The translations under genes were made by a program, and so were the position numbers. A DNA stretch of 64,000 nt from Undaria pinnatifida (taxonomy: Eukaryota > Sar > Phaeophyceae > Laminariales > Alariaceae), in assembly GCA_012845835.1 (NCBI GenBank), contig JABAKD010000011.1, forward strand, positions 2,501 to 66,500, read 5' to 3'. The notes beneath the pieces were generated by a model. The model was not told where the DNA came from. It was given only the letters and a program-made list of their open reading frames with translations, and ran no database searches. Below, piece after piece: positions 24,301 to 33,534 of this stretch (the first letter of the stretch is position 1; each line of letters opens with the position of its first letter).

Positions 24301-27300
24301 GTATGTGTATATATGTATGAATGTATGTATGTATGAGTATATGTATGTATGTATGTGGACTATGTATGTATGTTTGAGTGTATGTATGTGTGAAGTGTAT
24401 GTATGTATGTATGTATGTAGGTAGGTAGGTAGGTATGTAGGTATTATGTATGTATGTATGTATGAATGCATGTATGAGTGTATGTATGAGTGTATGTATT
24501 TATGTATTCATGAGTGTATGTATTATGTATGTATGTATGTATGTATGTATGTATGTATGGTAGGGGGGACAGCCCTCATTTCTCATTTCGCCGTCGATTT
24601 AGGCGACTCCAGCGGCTGTCTCAGTGCCTTGTCCAAAAGAAGCTTGGACATTGCCCGTTGGAGCAGCCTAAATTACGCAATTCCATGACGGGGAATATCG
24701 CGAACCCGAGAACCACACAGCACGTGGCCACACGCGGGTGTGGCTCTGAGCCAATGAAAAATGACACCCGAAAAGCGACCCTCCCACCTTACAGCATTGC
24801 CTTCATTCATCCGATGGGTCTGTGGTCACCCTGAGCACTTACGAACACCTTGTGGGCTTGAGATCACCCTGTGCGCTTGTGGTCGCCCTGTGTGCTTGGG
24901 ATCACCCTGTGTGCTTGCGATTATTCTATGTGCTTGTGAACACCCTGCGTGCTTTGGTTACTCTGTGTGCTTGTGGTCAACCTGTGTGCTTGTGGCCACC
25001 CTGTGTCCTTGTGATTACCCCGTGTGCTTGTGGTCGCCGTGTGCGCTTGTGATCGCCCTGCGTGCTCGTGGTCACCCTATGTACTTGTGGCCACTGTGTG
25101 TGCTTGTGATTGCCCTGTGTGCTTGTGACTGTCATGTGTGCTTGTGTCCTTGTGATTACCCGGCGTGCTTATGATCGCCCTATGCGCGTGTGACCACCCT
25201 GCGAGATTGTGACCCCCCTGTGTACTTGCGGCCTTAGGGTTAACCCTGTGTACTTGGGGTGTGTTATGATAGGGCAAAAATTCGTGAGCGAGTTGGACTT
25301 TGTACTTGGCATCGCGGACGAAGCGGAGAGAAACAAGACCTTCAAACAATTCCAGGAGTGGGATGCTAACGTGCACGGGGCCATACAGGTGCCGTACTCG
25401 TATTTTAGACATGTTTTCAACTAGCCCGGGACGTGGTTCGTTCGGCCGTAGGCCATGGAATTCTAGTGAGCATTGAAAGGCAACTAACCTTCTGACCGGT
25501 GACTGCCGTAAAGCCCATTTATCGTTTCCTTCGAATGTCGAACACCCCAGCGTCGAAAACTAGAATGACGAAGAAATTGGTTGCACAGTATTAAGGTCTG
25601 CAGCGCTTGGTGTCGGCACACTGCATATAGAGGATTTCCAATTTGTTATGCCGTTTTTTCTGCGCTCTTCTTGCTACTTCGCATGGACCTTGGCGCTGAG
25701 CTCAGAGTACTCCGAAGTTGCTATGAGAATATTCACGGGTCTTATGCTGCCGCCTGCTGTTGAAAAGACTGAGCCCCAACCAGATAAGGTCAACGCCCCG
25801 AAGCTGAACGTATTGATATGTATTGCTAGGGGCGAATCGACCAAGTCTTAGCGACAATGGATGTAAAAGACATCAACGAGCGCAGACGAGAAGACCTCGA
25901 CAAGTTCCTGGCTACCACCAACATGAAATCTTCGGTTTTCCGCGATATCATCATCGAGTCAGGTACATAGGCACCGATGTGGATACTAGCAACACCACAT
26001 CTTCGGTTTTTTGCGATATTACGATCGAGTCAAGTGTATGATTGTGCTAATGTGAATACTACCAACACCATATCTTGCGATTTCCGCGATATAATCATCG
26101 AGTTTCAAGTACATTAGCACTGATGTGCACCTATAGGGCACTATATAATAACACCAGACCAAGGCTACGGCATTGCAGTACTATAGTACTGTAATAGTAA
26201 TGTAATAGTACTGTATAACTGTAGTATTACTGTAACCTACACGACTACAGTACTACACTACTATCAATATATACGGTACTATACTCCCATTTCCACTACC
26301 GAATAACCCACTCGCGCGACTGGCTCCAGACCTTGTTCAGAACAGACTTAATCTCTACTTTACTTTGTTTCGTAGCGTAACGAACGACTTAATGCCGTCG
26401 GTGTATACCCCGAATTCCGAAAAAACGCAAAAGCTTAGGGCTTTGATGGAATGCGGTGGTACCCGCTTACCCAATACCTGGTAGGTGCCCACTACCCTAT
26501 GCCACACTACACTACACTACACCAGACTAAACTAAACATAACCCCCCTGCACTAGCCTCTGTTACAATAGCCTCTGTTACAATAGCCTCTGTTACAGTAG
26601 CCTCTGTTAAAATAGCCTCTGTTAGAATAGCCTCTGTTAGAATAGCCTCTGTTAAAATAGCCTCTATCAAAATAGCCGTAGTTAGCCTTAATCGACACTA
26701 AACCTTCCGCTTTCTGCGATGTCATCATCGAGTCATGTATGATAGCACCGATGTCGTTGGATACTTCCGACTCTAGACTATAGTTTCCGTTTTCCGCCAT
26801 ATGGTGGTCGAGTCATAAGGCTGGAATTTTTTTCACGGGGGTGGTTGGGGAGGAGTATTGTAGCTAGCTTTTTCGTGTGCAACTGTTGTTACTAACACCA
26901 AACCCTCGTTTGCGGCTATTATACCATCGCCCAGTCGGGTGCGACAACTCCAATAACGTCGACGCTTGTTGACAAGTTTTGTTAGCGTTATCATCATCAC
27001 GAAGCATCGCCAACTCGTTAACATGTTGAGTAAGTGTGGTTGGTATGGTCATCATCGTGTGCCATCATCAACTCGTTAACGCGTTGAGTTTCTGTAAGCC
27101 ATGGTCGGAGGAGGCAATGCCTCGCACGCGGTTGGACAGCGTGGTGTTATGTTGTTAGAGTAGCAGAGGCACACTAGAAACGGCGCAGTTGTGCTCCCTA
27201 ACCGTACACTGTGTGCTGTAAGACATTGTAAGGCATTGTAAGACATGCTAGACACGTGCTTCGAAGTAAGACCTATAAGGCATTGTAAGCCATTGTAAGC

Positions 27301-30300
27301 CATTGTAAGCCATTGTAGGCCATTGCAAGGCGTTTAGGTTAACATTAGACGCCTGCTACGATAGGGGTACATTAGCATGGGTTCGACGCTACTTTTTTTT
27401 TGAAGGGACGGGGCTCCTTAACCCAGGAAATTGTCAATCAATGCCATCAACGTCATCAACGTCATCAACGTCATCAATGTCCTTCCGACACCTTTGGGAA
27501 ATCATTTTGAACTTAACACCAATCTTCTGTATGTGTCTGGAACTGGCGTTTGCTCACCGTTTGATCTGTCACTTTTCCTTGAAGTCACCTTTTGGGTAGG
27601 GTGTATCGCTACTGCAATAATACTGTCATAATGTAACAGTGAAGTAGAGTGTATTCGTGCAATAGTGTATTCGTGCAATAGTGCAATAATAGTGCAACAT
27701 GGTACTTCTGCGAGGGAAACCTTTTCATGTTCCCAAAGTATTTCACGGGTCGTCGGCCGCTTCTCGCCTGACCCGGCCCGTGAGATTTCAATACCCCGGC
27801 GCCAAACCCTACCCGTGAGACCACCTGATCGAACCAAAGTCAACCCGCGAGAGTTTCGAATATCCTGACCTGGTCTGTCGGTCGGGTCGTGACCCGTGAA
27901 AATCATGGGTTGGGTCACGACCCGTAAAAAGTCAGTGGTCGGGTCATGACCCGTAAAAATCCCTGGTGATTCCAAACTCCAAAATACTGACGCACGTGTT
28001 GTTTTCATACGCATGTGGGGGGTCGACCCGAACCGATACTTGCACAGAATACGACCCTCTGGCACCGAACCGGCGGGCGATCAAGGCCCAAGTTCGTCGC
28101 CTGCAAAACCCCTGCAGGCGCGTTCTCGACAAACGCGCCGAGGAGAACGGGATTCTAGCAGCTGATGATGGTGAGCATTTTCAAGCCGAGAGAAAAACCC
28201 CACAGATTTCCCATCCGGATCTGGTGCTCAAGCTCTACATGGTAGAGGCACTGTATCTCGCTTCTCCTACCTATAGCTCTAACACTGCTGAAATCGATCA
28301 AATCGATCAAATCGATCAAATCGATCAAATCGATCAAATCGATCAAATCGATCAAATCGATCAAATCGATCAAATCAAATCGATCAAATCGATCAAATCG
28401 ATAATTAAAATCGATCAAATCGATCAAATAAATCGATAATCAAAATCGATCAAATCGATAATTAAAATCGATAAATAAAATCGATAAATCGGGTAAAGTT
28501 GTCGTTGGGGTTGGTTCCCAGTGGTTTCGTTCCTGCGGGGGAACACCGGTGCGACCTTAACATATTGAACAAGTATTACTGTGTATAATGAAAAGGCGCA
28601 CATCTTCCCATCCCACCTCAAACGAACCCTATGGGTAATCTATCCACCTCGTCTTGTATATCTGATCGGGCAGGAAGACAGAAGTTGCTCCCAATCCAGC
28701 GAGAATCAGATGCAGCACGCCGTTCGCCAACAGAGCCACGATGATGATAATCGAGGATATTGCGGGGTGAAACTGTTGATCGCGCGTTCTTTAATGCTAA
28801 CATATTGCGCCCCTGATCCCCCGGCTACGATTCGGGTGTGGCCGTCTTGGAGCAGGGGCAGGCGCCACGGAGCCTCTGTTGAGGGAAACGTTCAATGTGG
28901 AACTATGGGACGAGCAGCGTGTGGAGGACACGCCGCACGGCTTCTTTGCCAAAATGATGGGGAGGGGAGCCAACAAGGCGAGACAGTTTTTGCTTGCATG
29001 ATGGCGAGGTGCTCCTTGCATGGCTGTATTAATAGTTCGAGTTAATAGTTCGAGCTAATTAAGCCATCTATCTGTTGTGATGACCATTGCATGTCACGAT
29101 ACTTACTGCATTTCCTCTGGACCAGTGGTGTCAATATTTAGTCATGCAGTCATCGGTCTGTTCACGTTATGATTAAATTATCCACTGTGCTCATTCTCGT
29201 GGTGATTGTTGCTGTGCTGCATTGTGTTTAATGGAAAAGATGGGAGGCGAAAAGGCGACGAGCAAAACTTACAAGTCCACGATTAAGATGGACGACTACA
29301 ACATTGACCGTGGCAGGTCAGTTCTTAGCATCTTTTTAAGCCGTTCAAAGTGCGGTCTTAGCGGTGGCACTGCAAATCGCAGTTCAAAGTGCAGCTAAGC
29401 CTTCCATTGAAAAGGATCACAACGCTAGCCGTGGCGGTTCAATTGTTCGCTATGTCAAAGTTGTTGAGAGTGCAGTCTTAGCAGTAGGGCAATACAACTG
29501 CCGTAATTTTCAAATGAGCGGTAAATGTGGCGGCTGCAACGCTGAGCGTGGCAGGTGAATTATTATCACGATGATAGCCGTTGACAGAGCAGTAAGGGTT
29601 AACATAGACGACGACGGTTCTTACCACGACTATAGCCGTTGAGAGTTCAGTTGTTAGTTCTGGCGAGGGTGACTGCCGCGTTGACCGTGAAAGGTCGGTT
29701 CTTCAGCTGCAGCAAAACCGATTGACAGACTCACGGCCTAGGTGTACAAACAAGGAATAACGAAAAATCGTAATGGCGTACTTCCCACGATTTTGGGTCA
29801 AGGAGCACTACTAGACTAGACTATACTATACTAATACTAATACTAATACTAATACTAATACTAATACTAATACTTTCATTCAGAAATAGCCTAATAGCCA
29901 AAAAGTGGTATACCGTATAGTCTACCCCGATAAAGTAGCACGCGCCAAGTGTTTATTTGTCGATGGGGATCTACGGCATGTACCTCTCCTCCGTTGTTAT
30001 CGACGTGTGCTGCAAGTGTGCTGCAACAAGGGCAACACCTAAGTTTTCCAAGACTGCTCACTACTAAAGATAGATCACTGCATCACAGGGTCATTGAAGG
30101 AGCTCTCTACCTTAACCGAACCACGGCCGTCGACAAGAATTAAAGTGCAGCCCTAACTACGACAACGCAATGAATGGCATGTACTCGTACTATGTATGAG
30201 TCGAGACGAGTGCTACAAACGATGTAGCATTTTTGGCTGAAAAAACGTTTTGTGATTGACGGAGCTACTTCCTTAACCATCCTTACCCTACTACTCGTAA

Positions 30301-31507
30301 TAAAATGGTCAAAATTGCAATCCTGTTGAAGTTGCGAAATGTTTCGTTACATACCTTAAGCTATACTACCATGATCGATTTTCGTCGGTGTGCGCACACA
30401 ATTTGCATCCAAATCGATTTTTGGGTCAAGAAGGTACTACTATATATAGACTATGTAGAGTAGTAGTATTACTATTTACAATAGTATGCAGCTCTCCTCA
30501 AGTGAGTGCCTCAGAAACCAAACGCTGATGTCGGTGATGTCGGTGATGTCGGTGATTTCGGTGATGTCAAGAATGGCATTGCAAAACACAAGCGCCCAAC
30601 GATGTTCGGTATGATGGATTGGATGCGTTGACATGTTTGATCTGTTTCGTATTATTTCACGGTATCTTTTTTTAAATGTGTTTTAATGTTTTTCAACCCC
30701 GCTACGTAGTCAGTCTTAGTAGTTTCCGCGAAAACGTGCTTATTATACTAATAAACTAGCTTGATACACTAATACCCCTACTCCTGTCGCTGCACGCGTC
30801 CGTCGTGATTCCATTCATCGACAATACGCCTGTCAATAGTGTTAACAGTATCGTACAATTTCATTCATTAACCCGTGACGAACGACTCAACACGATGCAC
30901 GTCTTGTTGATTCGGTGTCGGCCTGTAGTCCTTGTTTGTTTGCAGTTTGCAGGACAAATTGTGCTGCACAATTTTCCAGAACCTTTGACTCATTATTACT
31001 GATTATTATTATGGTAATAGCATACTAGACTACGTACCTGGTGTATTTTCTGTCTGTTGTTGGTTCGGTGTTGACGTATGGCTCGCGTTTGCAGAAATAC
31101 TGCTGTGGTGCACAGTTTTCAGAACCTTTCGTTCCTTGCTACACACATACGATATACGTCATTGTGTCGTTATTGGCGTGTTGCTCTCGTGTGTGCAGGG
31201 CGTTGTGTTGTACGCTTTCCGGACCCTTGTCACGAAAAACCCGTTGTTGTAAAGATATCGTTGCGCCGGTCTTGGTCTTGTGTTGGTCTTGTGCTGTCCC
31301 CTTTATGGAGTCCCTGAGTCATTATGATACACTGATACACTGTTACACCAACTAACCATTTGTTTGCTATCATACTTCTCACTACTCACTCGTGATTGCA
31401 GGGACATTGTCACAAAAGAATTCCCCAAGGGAAAGAGGACTTACCAGGCTGGCGATGACTTTGCTCCCAATTCCAGCGAAAGCAGCAGCCTAATTGGAAT
31501 GGGGTGA
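18209..31507 (+). CDS. FAM228-like protein gene, 8 exons (~353 aa)
   Basis: Proposed exons: 18209-18399, 22993-23186, 25273-25388, 25830-25962, 28048-28170, 28856-28977, 29240-29316 and 31402-31507 (1062 nt, frame kept throughout). All junctions are GT-AG except the exon 6 donor, which must be GC because the frame hits TGA at 28999. Phases agree at every join. Visible parts: a basic Ser/Pro-rich N-terminus, a Gln/Lys/Leu coiled coil (~residues 75-125), LDFVLGIADEAERNKTFKQF, KDINERRREDL and FRDIIIES joined across an intron to EYDPLAPNRRAIKA, then ETFNVELWDEQRVEDTPHG and a C-terminal KEFPKGKRTYQ. From memory this resembles FAM228 proteins, which are poorly characterised; a link to cilia or flagella is inference. 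No transmembrane segment or signal peptide. Exon 1 is the least certain link: phase agrees, but an exon could be missed in the 4.6-kb intron. Confidence 0.8.
19148..19415 (+). repeat. 133-bp tandem duplication in intron 1
   Basis: Two copies, each with GGCACCGCTCGAGCTGTGCC near its start and AGAAGGCGCARTGAGCTTCT near its end, at 19148-19280 and 19281-19415. Confidence 0.9.
19416..20619. other. intron 1 sequence; scattered copies of a CGGCCCTGTGCTGTTT motif
   Basis: No exon was recognised. Short diverged copies of a segment centred on CCGGCCCTGTGCTGTTT (20180) and CATGGCCTTGAGCTGTTTGC (20468) foreshadow the larger repeat at 20620. Confidence 0.5.
20620..21950 (+). repeat. ~660-bp tandem duplication in intron 1
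   Basis: Copy 1 20620-21285 and copy 2 21286-21950 share CGGCCCTGTG, CTCATATGGTCGA, CTCGTATTGTGTGTCGATGT, CATGAAAATAA, ACCAATGCGTG, CTGGACAGCTA and GGCTGCCGTCGTGGCC in order, with many substitutions. Confidence 0.85.
21951..22992. other. rest of intron 1; short ATCATCTAGATC-type repeat
   Basis: Near 22695-22750 a short tandem of GATCATCTAAATC-type units occurs. The intron closes with TCTTGCAACAG before exon 2. Confidence 0.5.
22993..23186 (+). CDS. FAM228-like gene, exon 2 (coiled coil)
   Basis: Acceptor TTGCAACAG, donor CAG then GTGAGT. 194 nt, entry phase 2, exit phase 1. The encoded segment is strongly coiled-coil-like, with ARKARRAEQYQTQLAQKQLL followed by further Leu/Lys/Gln-rich heptads and DFARLSAEVAAG. 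The frame immediately upstream has a TGA, so splicing is required. Confidence 0.8.
23950..24190 (+). repeat. GTGTGCTTGTGGTCACCCT minisatellite, block 1 (intron 2)
   Basis: About 20-24-bp units such as GTGTGCTTGTGGTCACCCT, with variants. The same array resumes at 24820. Confidence 0.9.
24196..24560 (+). repeat. (GTAT)n microsatellite (intron 2)
   Basis: About 360 bp of GTAT repeats with GAGT interruptions and a (GTAG)n patch near 24415. Confidence 0.95.
24820..25260 (+). repeat. GTGTGCTTGTGGTCACCCT minisatellite, block 2 (intron 2)
   Basis: About 20 units of the motif seen at 23950. The last unit runs to within a few bases of the exon 3 acceptor, so the repeat forms the 3' end of intron 2. 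Confidence 0.9.
25273..25388 (+). CDS. FAM228-like gene, exon 3
   Basis: Acceptor TTATGATAG, donor CAG then GTGCCG (GT, but weak beyond position +3). 116 nt, entry phase 1, exit phase 0. Encodes QKFVSELDFVLGIADEAERN followed by KTFKQFQEWDANVHGAIQ. Confidence 0.85.
25830..25962 (+). CDS. FAM228-like gene, exon 4
   Basis: Acceptor ATTGCTAG, donor GAGTCAG then GTACAT. 133 nt, entry phase 0, exit phase 1. Encodes GRIDQVLATMDVKDINERRR, EDLDKFLATTN and FRDIIIES. The reading frame is stopped by TAG just upstream. The 3' 32 nt of this exon and its donor recur in the following intron. Confidence 0.9.
25963..26110 (+). repeat. tandem copies of the exon 4 3' end and donor site
   Basis: Segments matching TTTTCCGCGATATCATCATC and the following GAGTCAG/GT recur at 26003-26034 and 26074-26107, 71-72 bp apart, together with the intronic flank (GATGTGGATACTAGCAACAC / AATGTGAATACTACCAACAC). 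The GT is retained in each (GAGTCAA/GTGTAT, GAGTTTCAA/GTACAT). Further diverged copies lie at 26705 and 26783. Confidence 0.9.
26111..26552. other. intron 4 sequence with TACTGTAATAG-type short repeats
   Basis: Short degenerate repeats of ACTACAGTACTA/GTAATAGTA around 26170-26275; no exon seen. Confidence 0.5.
26553..26674 (+). repeat. 15-bp tandem repeat (intron 4)
   Basis: About eight units of TAGCCTCTGTTAMAA, slightly diverged. Confidence 0.95.
26700..26820 (+). repeat. diverged copies of the exon 4 3' end
   Basis: TTCTGCGATGTCATCATCGA with GTCATG at 26710-26735, and TTTTCCGCCATATGGTGGTC with GAGTCATA at 26789-26816, resemble the exon 4 end and donor but have lost much of the match. Confidence 0.7.
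26821..28047. other. rest of intron 4: several short tandem repeats
   Basis: Contains CGTTAACRYGTTGAGT-like repeats (26990-27090), a GTAAGCCATT array (27220-27330), a CATCAACGT tandem (27448-27478), GTGCAATAGTGTATTC copies (27655-27690) and three GTCGGGTCATGACCCGTAAA units (27885-27960). No exon was recognised here. Confidence 0.6.
28048..28170 (+). CDS. FAM228-like gene, exon 5
   Basis: Acceptor ACTTGCACAG, donor GATGATG then GTGAGC. 123 nt, entry phase 1, exit phase 1. Joined to exon 4 it gives IIIES-EYDPLAPNRRAIKA, then RRLQNPCRRVLDKRAEENG and ILAADDG. This is the most family-like part of the protein. Confidence 0.9.
28291..28490 (+). repeat. 9-bp (AAATCGATC)n tandem repeat (intron 5)
   Basis: About ten perfect units to 28376, then degenerate ones with AATTAAAATCGAT spacers. 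Begins about 120 bp after the exon 5 donor. Confidence 0.95.
28491..28855. other. rest of intron 5
   Basis: Unique sequence; frames of 60-150 codons span it but lack coding character until the exon 6 acceptor TTGGAGCAG. Confidence 0.5.
28856..28977 (+). CDS. FAM228-like gene, exon 6 (GC donor proposed)
   Basis: Acceptor TTGGAGCAG, entry phase 1. Encodes GAGATEPLLRETFNVELWDE then QRVEDTPHGFFAKMMGRGAN and K. The frame stays open only to TGA at 28999-29001, and no usable GT lies before it, so the donor is proposed as AAG then GCGAGA (GC-AG intron), leaving phase 0 for exon 7. Alternatively this is the true C-terminus of a shorter isoform, ending LLA. Confidence 0.75.
29240..29316 (+). CDS. FAM228-like gene, exon 7
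   Basis: Donor GGCAG then GTCAGT at 29317. Two acceptors keep frame: GGAAAAG before 29240 (ATGGGAGG) or GCGAAAAG before 29255 (GCGACGAGC); the choice changes five residues. The second would read ANK-ATSKTYKSTIKMDDYN. Ends in DDYNIDRG with phase 2. Confidence 0.75.
29400..29706 (+). repeat. degenerate copies of the exon 7 3' end and donor
   Basis: Exon 7 ends GACTACAACATTGACCGTGG then CAG/GTCAGTTCTTAG. Similar segments follow: GATCACAACGCTAGCCGTGG at ~29417, GGCTGCAACGCTGAGCGTGG with CAG/GTGAAT at ~29531, and GACTGCCGCGTTGACCGTGA with AAG/GTCGGTTCTTCAG at ~29670. A GTTCAAAGTGCRGTCTTAGC motif also recurs between them. Confidence 0.8.
29823..29876 (+). repeat. (ACTAAT)n microsatellite (intron 7)
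   Basis: About eight hexanucleotide units. Confidence 0.95.
29877..30924. other. intron 7 sequence
   Basis: No exon seen. A 9-bp tandem GTCGGTGAT (four units) is at 30528-30562. Confidence 0.5.
30925..31250 (+). repeat. degenerate acceptor-side repeats upstream of exon 8
   Basis: Three ~100-145-bp units each carry a TTTGCAG or TGTGCAG acceptor-like site followed by similar sequence: GCAGGACAAATTGTGCTGCA (30948), GCAGAAATACTGCTGTGGTG (31092) and GCAGGGCGTTGTGTTGTACG (31196). Each is preceded by a TTCGGTGTYG/TTATTGGCGTG-type segment. The real exon 8 junction GCAGGGACATTGTCACAAAA (31398) looks like a fourth, more diverged member. Confidence 0.6.
31402..31507 (+). CDS. FAM228-like gene, exon 8 (stop)
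   Basis: Acceptor CTCGTGATTGCAG. Entry phase 2, 106 nt, ends TGA at 31505-31507. Joined to exon 7 it gives DRG-RDIVTKEFPKGKRTYQ, followed by a short Ser-rich tail ending IGMG. FPKGKRTYQ is the second most family-like motif. Confidence 0.85.
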
Positions 31508-32109
31508 AGCAAAATCAGTGGCCTTATTGAGATGGGTTGAGGCAATCGGCCACCAGGCTTGTATTGTGCAGGATAGGGCTCGTGTATTTGGGTTGGCTTC
31601 CTTGGCTTTCTCCTCGTTTTCGGAATGCTGGCGGGGACACCTGCTGCAATTATATGATTTCCTGGTATTCTAATATTGTACAGTTTACCTGGTATGATTA
31701 TTGTCGATACGGAATGGCGTTCTTGTACCGGCACGGCAGTCATTTTATTTCTGCGCCCGTGGGTCACTGGTAGATTTCGGGAGAATCGGCGCTCGTTAAC
31801 ATCTGAGAGCACCATCGTCGACACCATCGCATCGTCAGCGTAGACCAATCGTCTGCGTGTTATGTTTCGCCTTGTATGTAAGAACTGGGACCAGGATAGT
31901 GTGTTGCGCTGTACACGACTGTGCTGTGCTTCTCTGTAGTGCTCTACGAGTACTCCCTGTAGTTTTAGCGTACCCAGTACAATATTCACAGACCACGCAA
32001 CCCCAGGCGTGCTGTATATTTCGTTCGTTGTGTAGGATCCGTTTTGGTTTATCTTGATGCGGTCTTTGTTTTGCCATGCCGTTATGCGTTCCGGTTGGAA
32101 TGTGTGTGA
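31508..32109. other. sequence downstream of the FAM228-like gene
   Basis: Presumed 3' UTR and intergenic DNA. A 182-codon - strand frame overlaps exon 8 and this region but shows no coding character. Confidence 0.4.
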
Positions 32110-32433
32110 TGTGTAGTGTAGTGTAGTGCAGTGTAGTGCAGTGTAGTGCAGTGTAGTGTAGTGTAGTGTAGTGTAGTGTAGTGTAGTGTAGTGTAGTGTA
32201 GTGTAGTGCAGTGCAGTGTAGTGCAGTGTAGTGTAGTGTAGTGCAGTGCAGTGTAGTGTAGTGTAGTGTAGTGTAGTGTAGTGTAGTGCAGTGTAGTGTA
32301 GTGCAGTGTAGTGTAGTGCAGTGTAGTGTAGTGCAGTGCAGTGCAGTGTAGTGTAGTGTAGTGTAGTGCAGTGTAGTGTAGTGCAGTGTAGTGTAGTGCA
32401 GTGTAGTGTAGTGCAGTGTAGTGTAGTGTAATG
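32110..32433 (+). repeat. (GTGTA/GTGCA)n pentanucleotide satellite
   Basis: About 65 units of GTGTA and GTGCA in mixed order, uninterrupted for ~320 bp. Confidence 0.98.
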
Positions 32434-32879
32434 CAGTGCCTGAGTACACCTATAAGAGTTGGGGTTTGGGGTGGATGGTCACGGACAGTATTCGACTATT
32501 CGAACAATAATACTCTGGTATGTTGTGAGACGTCGATCTAAGGTGCACCGTACTCTGCGGCAGGCCAAATGGCAATGCATCGTACGACGTATGCAGTCTA
32601 TGAGTGTCAAAAAAAGGATTGAGCAAGGTAAATGAAGGTGGGAAAATGGCTTAGCTTGCAGAGTCATGAAAGTGCTGGCTAGAGTTTCTGGCGCTAATCG
32701 CCTGATGTGAACAAATGGTCAACAACGTACTCCGTGATATGCATTATTTTCGGTGAAGCACTGAACAACACGAATCGCAAAATATTGTCAAGTTAGCAAG
32801 GTAGAAGAACCAAATGGGCCAGCAGCTGCTACCATTCTTCTTGTGGAGAACAGGGCCATCGGCACTATCTTCATTTTTT
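32434..32879. other. no recognisable feature
   Basis: Unique sequence between two satellites; no gene supported. Confidence 0.4.
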
Positions 32880-33505
32880 GGTGGAAGCTCGTGAAAGCTT
32901 CCATGGAAGCTTTCATTGCTTCCATGGAAGCTTCCACAACTTCCACGGAAGCTTCCATCGCTTCCATGGAAGCTTTCATGGAAGCAATAGAAGCTTCCAC
33001 GATTCCATGCCGTAGAAGCTTCCATAAAAGCTTCCACGGAAGCTTCCACGAAAGCTTCCACGGAAGCAACTTCCACGGAAGATTCCACGGAAGCAACTTC
33101 CACGGAAGCAACTTCCACGGATGCTTCCACGGAAGCAACTTCCACGGAGGATTCCACGGAAGCAACTTCCACGGAAGCTTCCACGGAAGCAACTTCCACG
33201 GGAGCTTCCATAAAATCTTTCACGGAAGCTTCCACGGAAGCAACTTCTCCGGAGCTTCCACGAAAGCTTTCACGGAAGCTCCCACGGAAGCAATTTCCAC
33301 GGAAGCTTCCACGGAAGCAACTTCCACGGAAGCTTCCATGAAAGTTTCCACGGAAGCAGGTTCCACGGAAGCTTCCACGAAATCTTCCCCGGAAAAACAA
33401 CTTTCACGGAAGCTTCCCATGAAGCTTTAACGGAAGCTACTTCCACGGAAACAACTTCCACGGAATCTACCATGTAAACTTTCACGGAAGCTTCCACGGA
33501 AGCAA
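32880..33505. repeat. GGAAGCTTCC palindromic array, left part (TTCCACGGAAGC type)
   Basis: Units of 12-15 bp mostly of the form GCTTCCACGGAAGC, separated by AACTTCCACGG-type segments. The core GGAAGCTTCC is a perfect palindrome. Frames are open on both strands because the units are often multiples of three. Confidence 0.95.
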
Positions 33506-33534
33506 CCTAACCCTAACCCTAACCCTAACCCTAA
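33506..33534. repeat. interstitial telomere-type tract (CCCTAA)n
   Basis: CCTAA followed by four CCCTAA units, perfect, set inside the palindromic array and bordered on the right directly by AAGCTTCC. It matches the TTAGGG-type telomere repeat found in many eukaryotes. Confidence 0.95.

Noticed and set aside
24196-24560. Regular repeats that might suggest a CRISPR array
   Set aside because: These are eukaryotic simple tandem repeats without unique spacers, and there are no cas genes.
31441-31989. 182-codon - strand frame
   Set aside because: Overlaps the well-supported exon 8 antisense and shows no coding-like composition.
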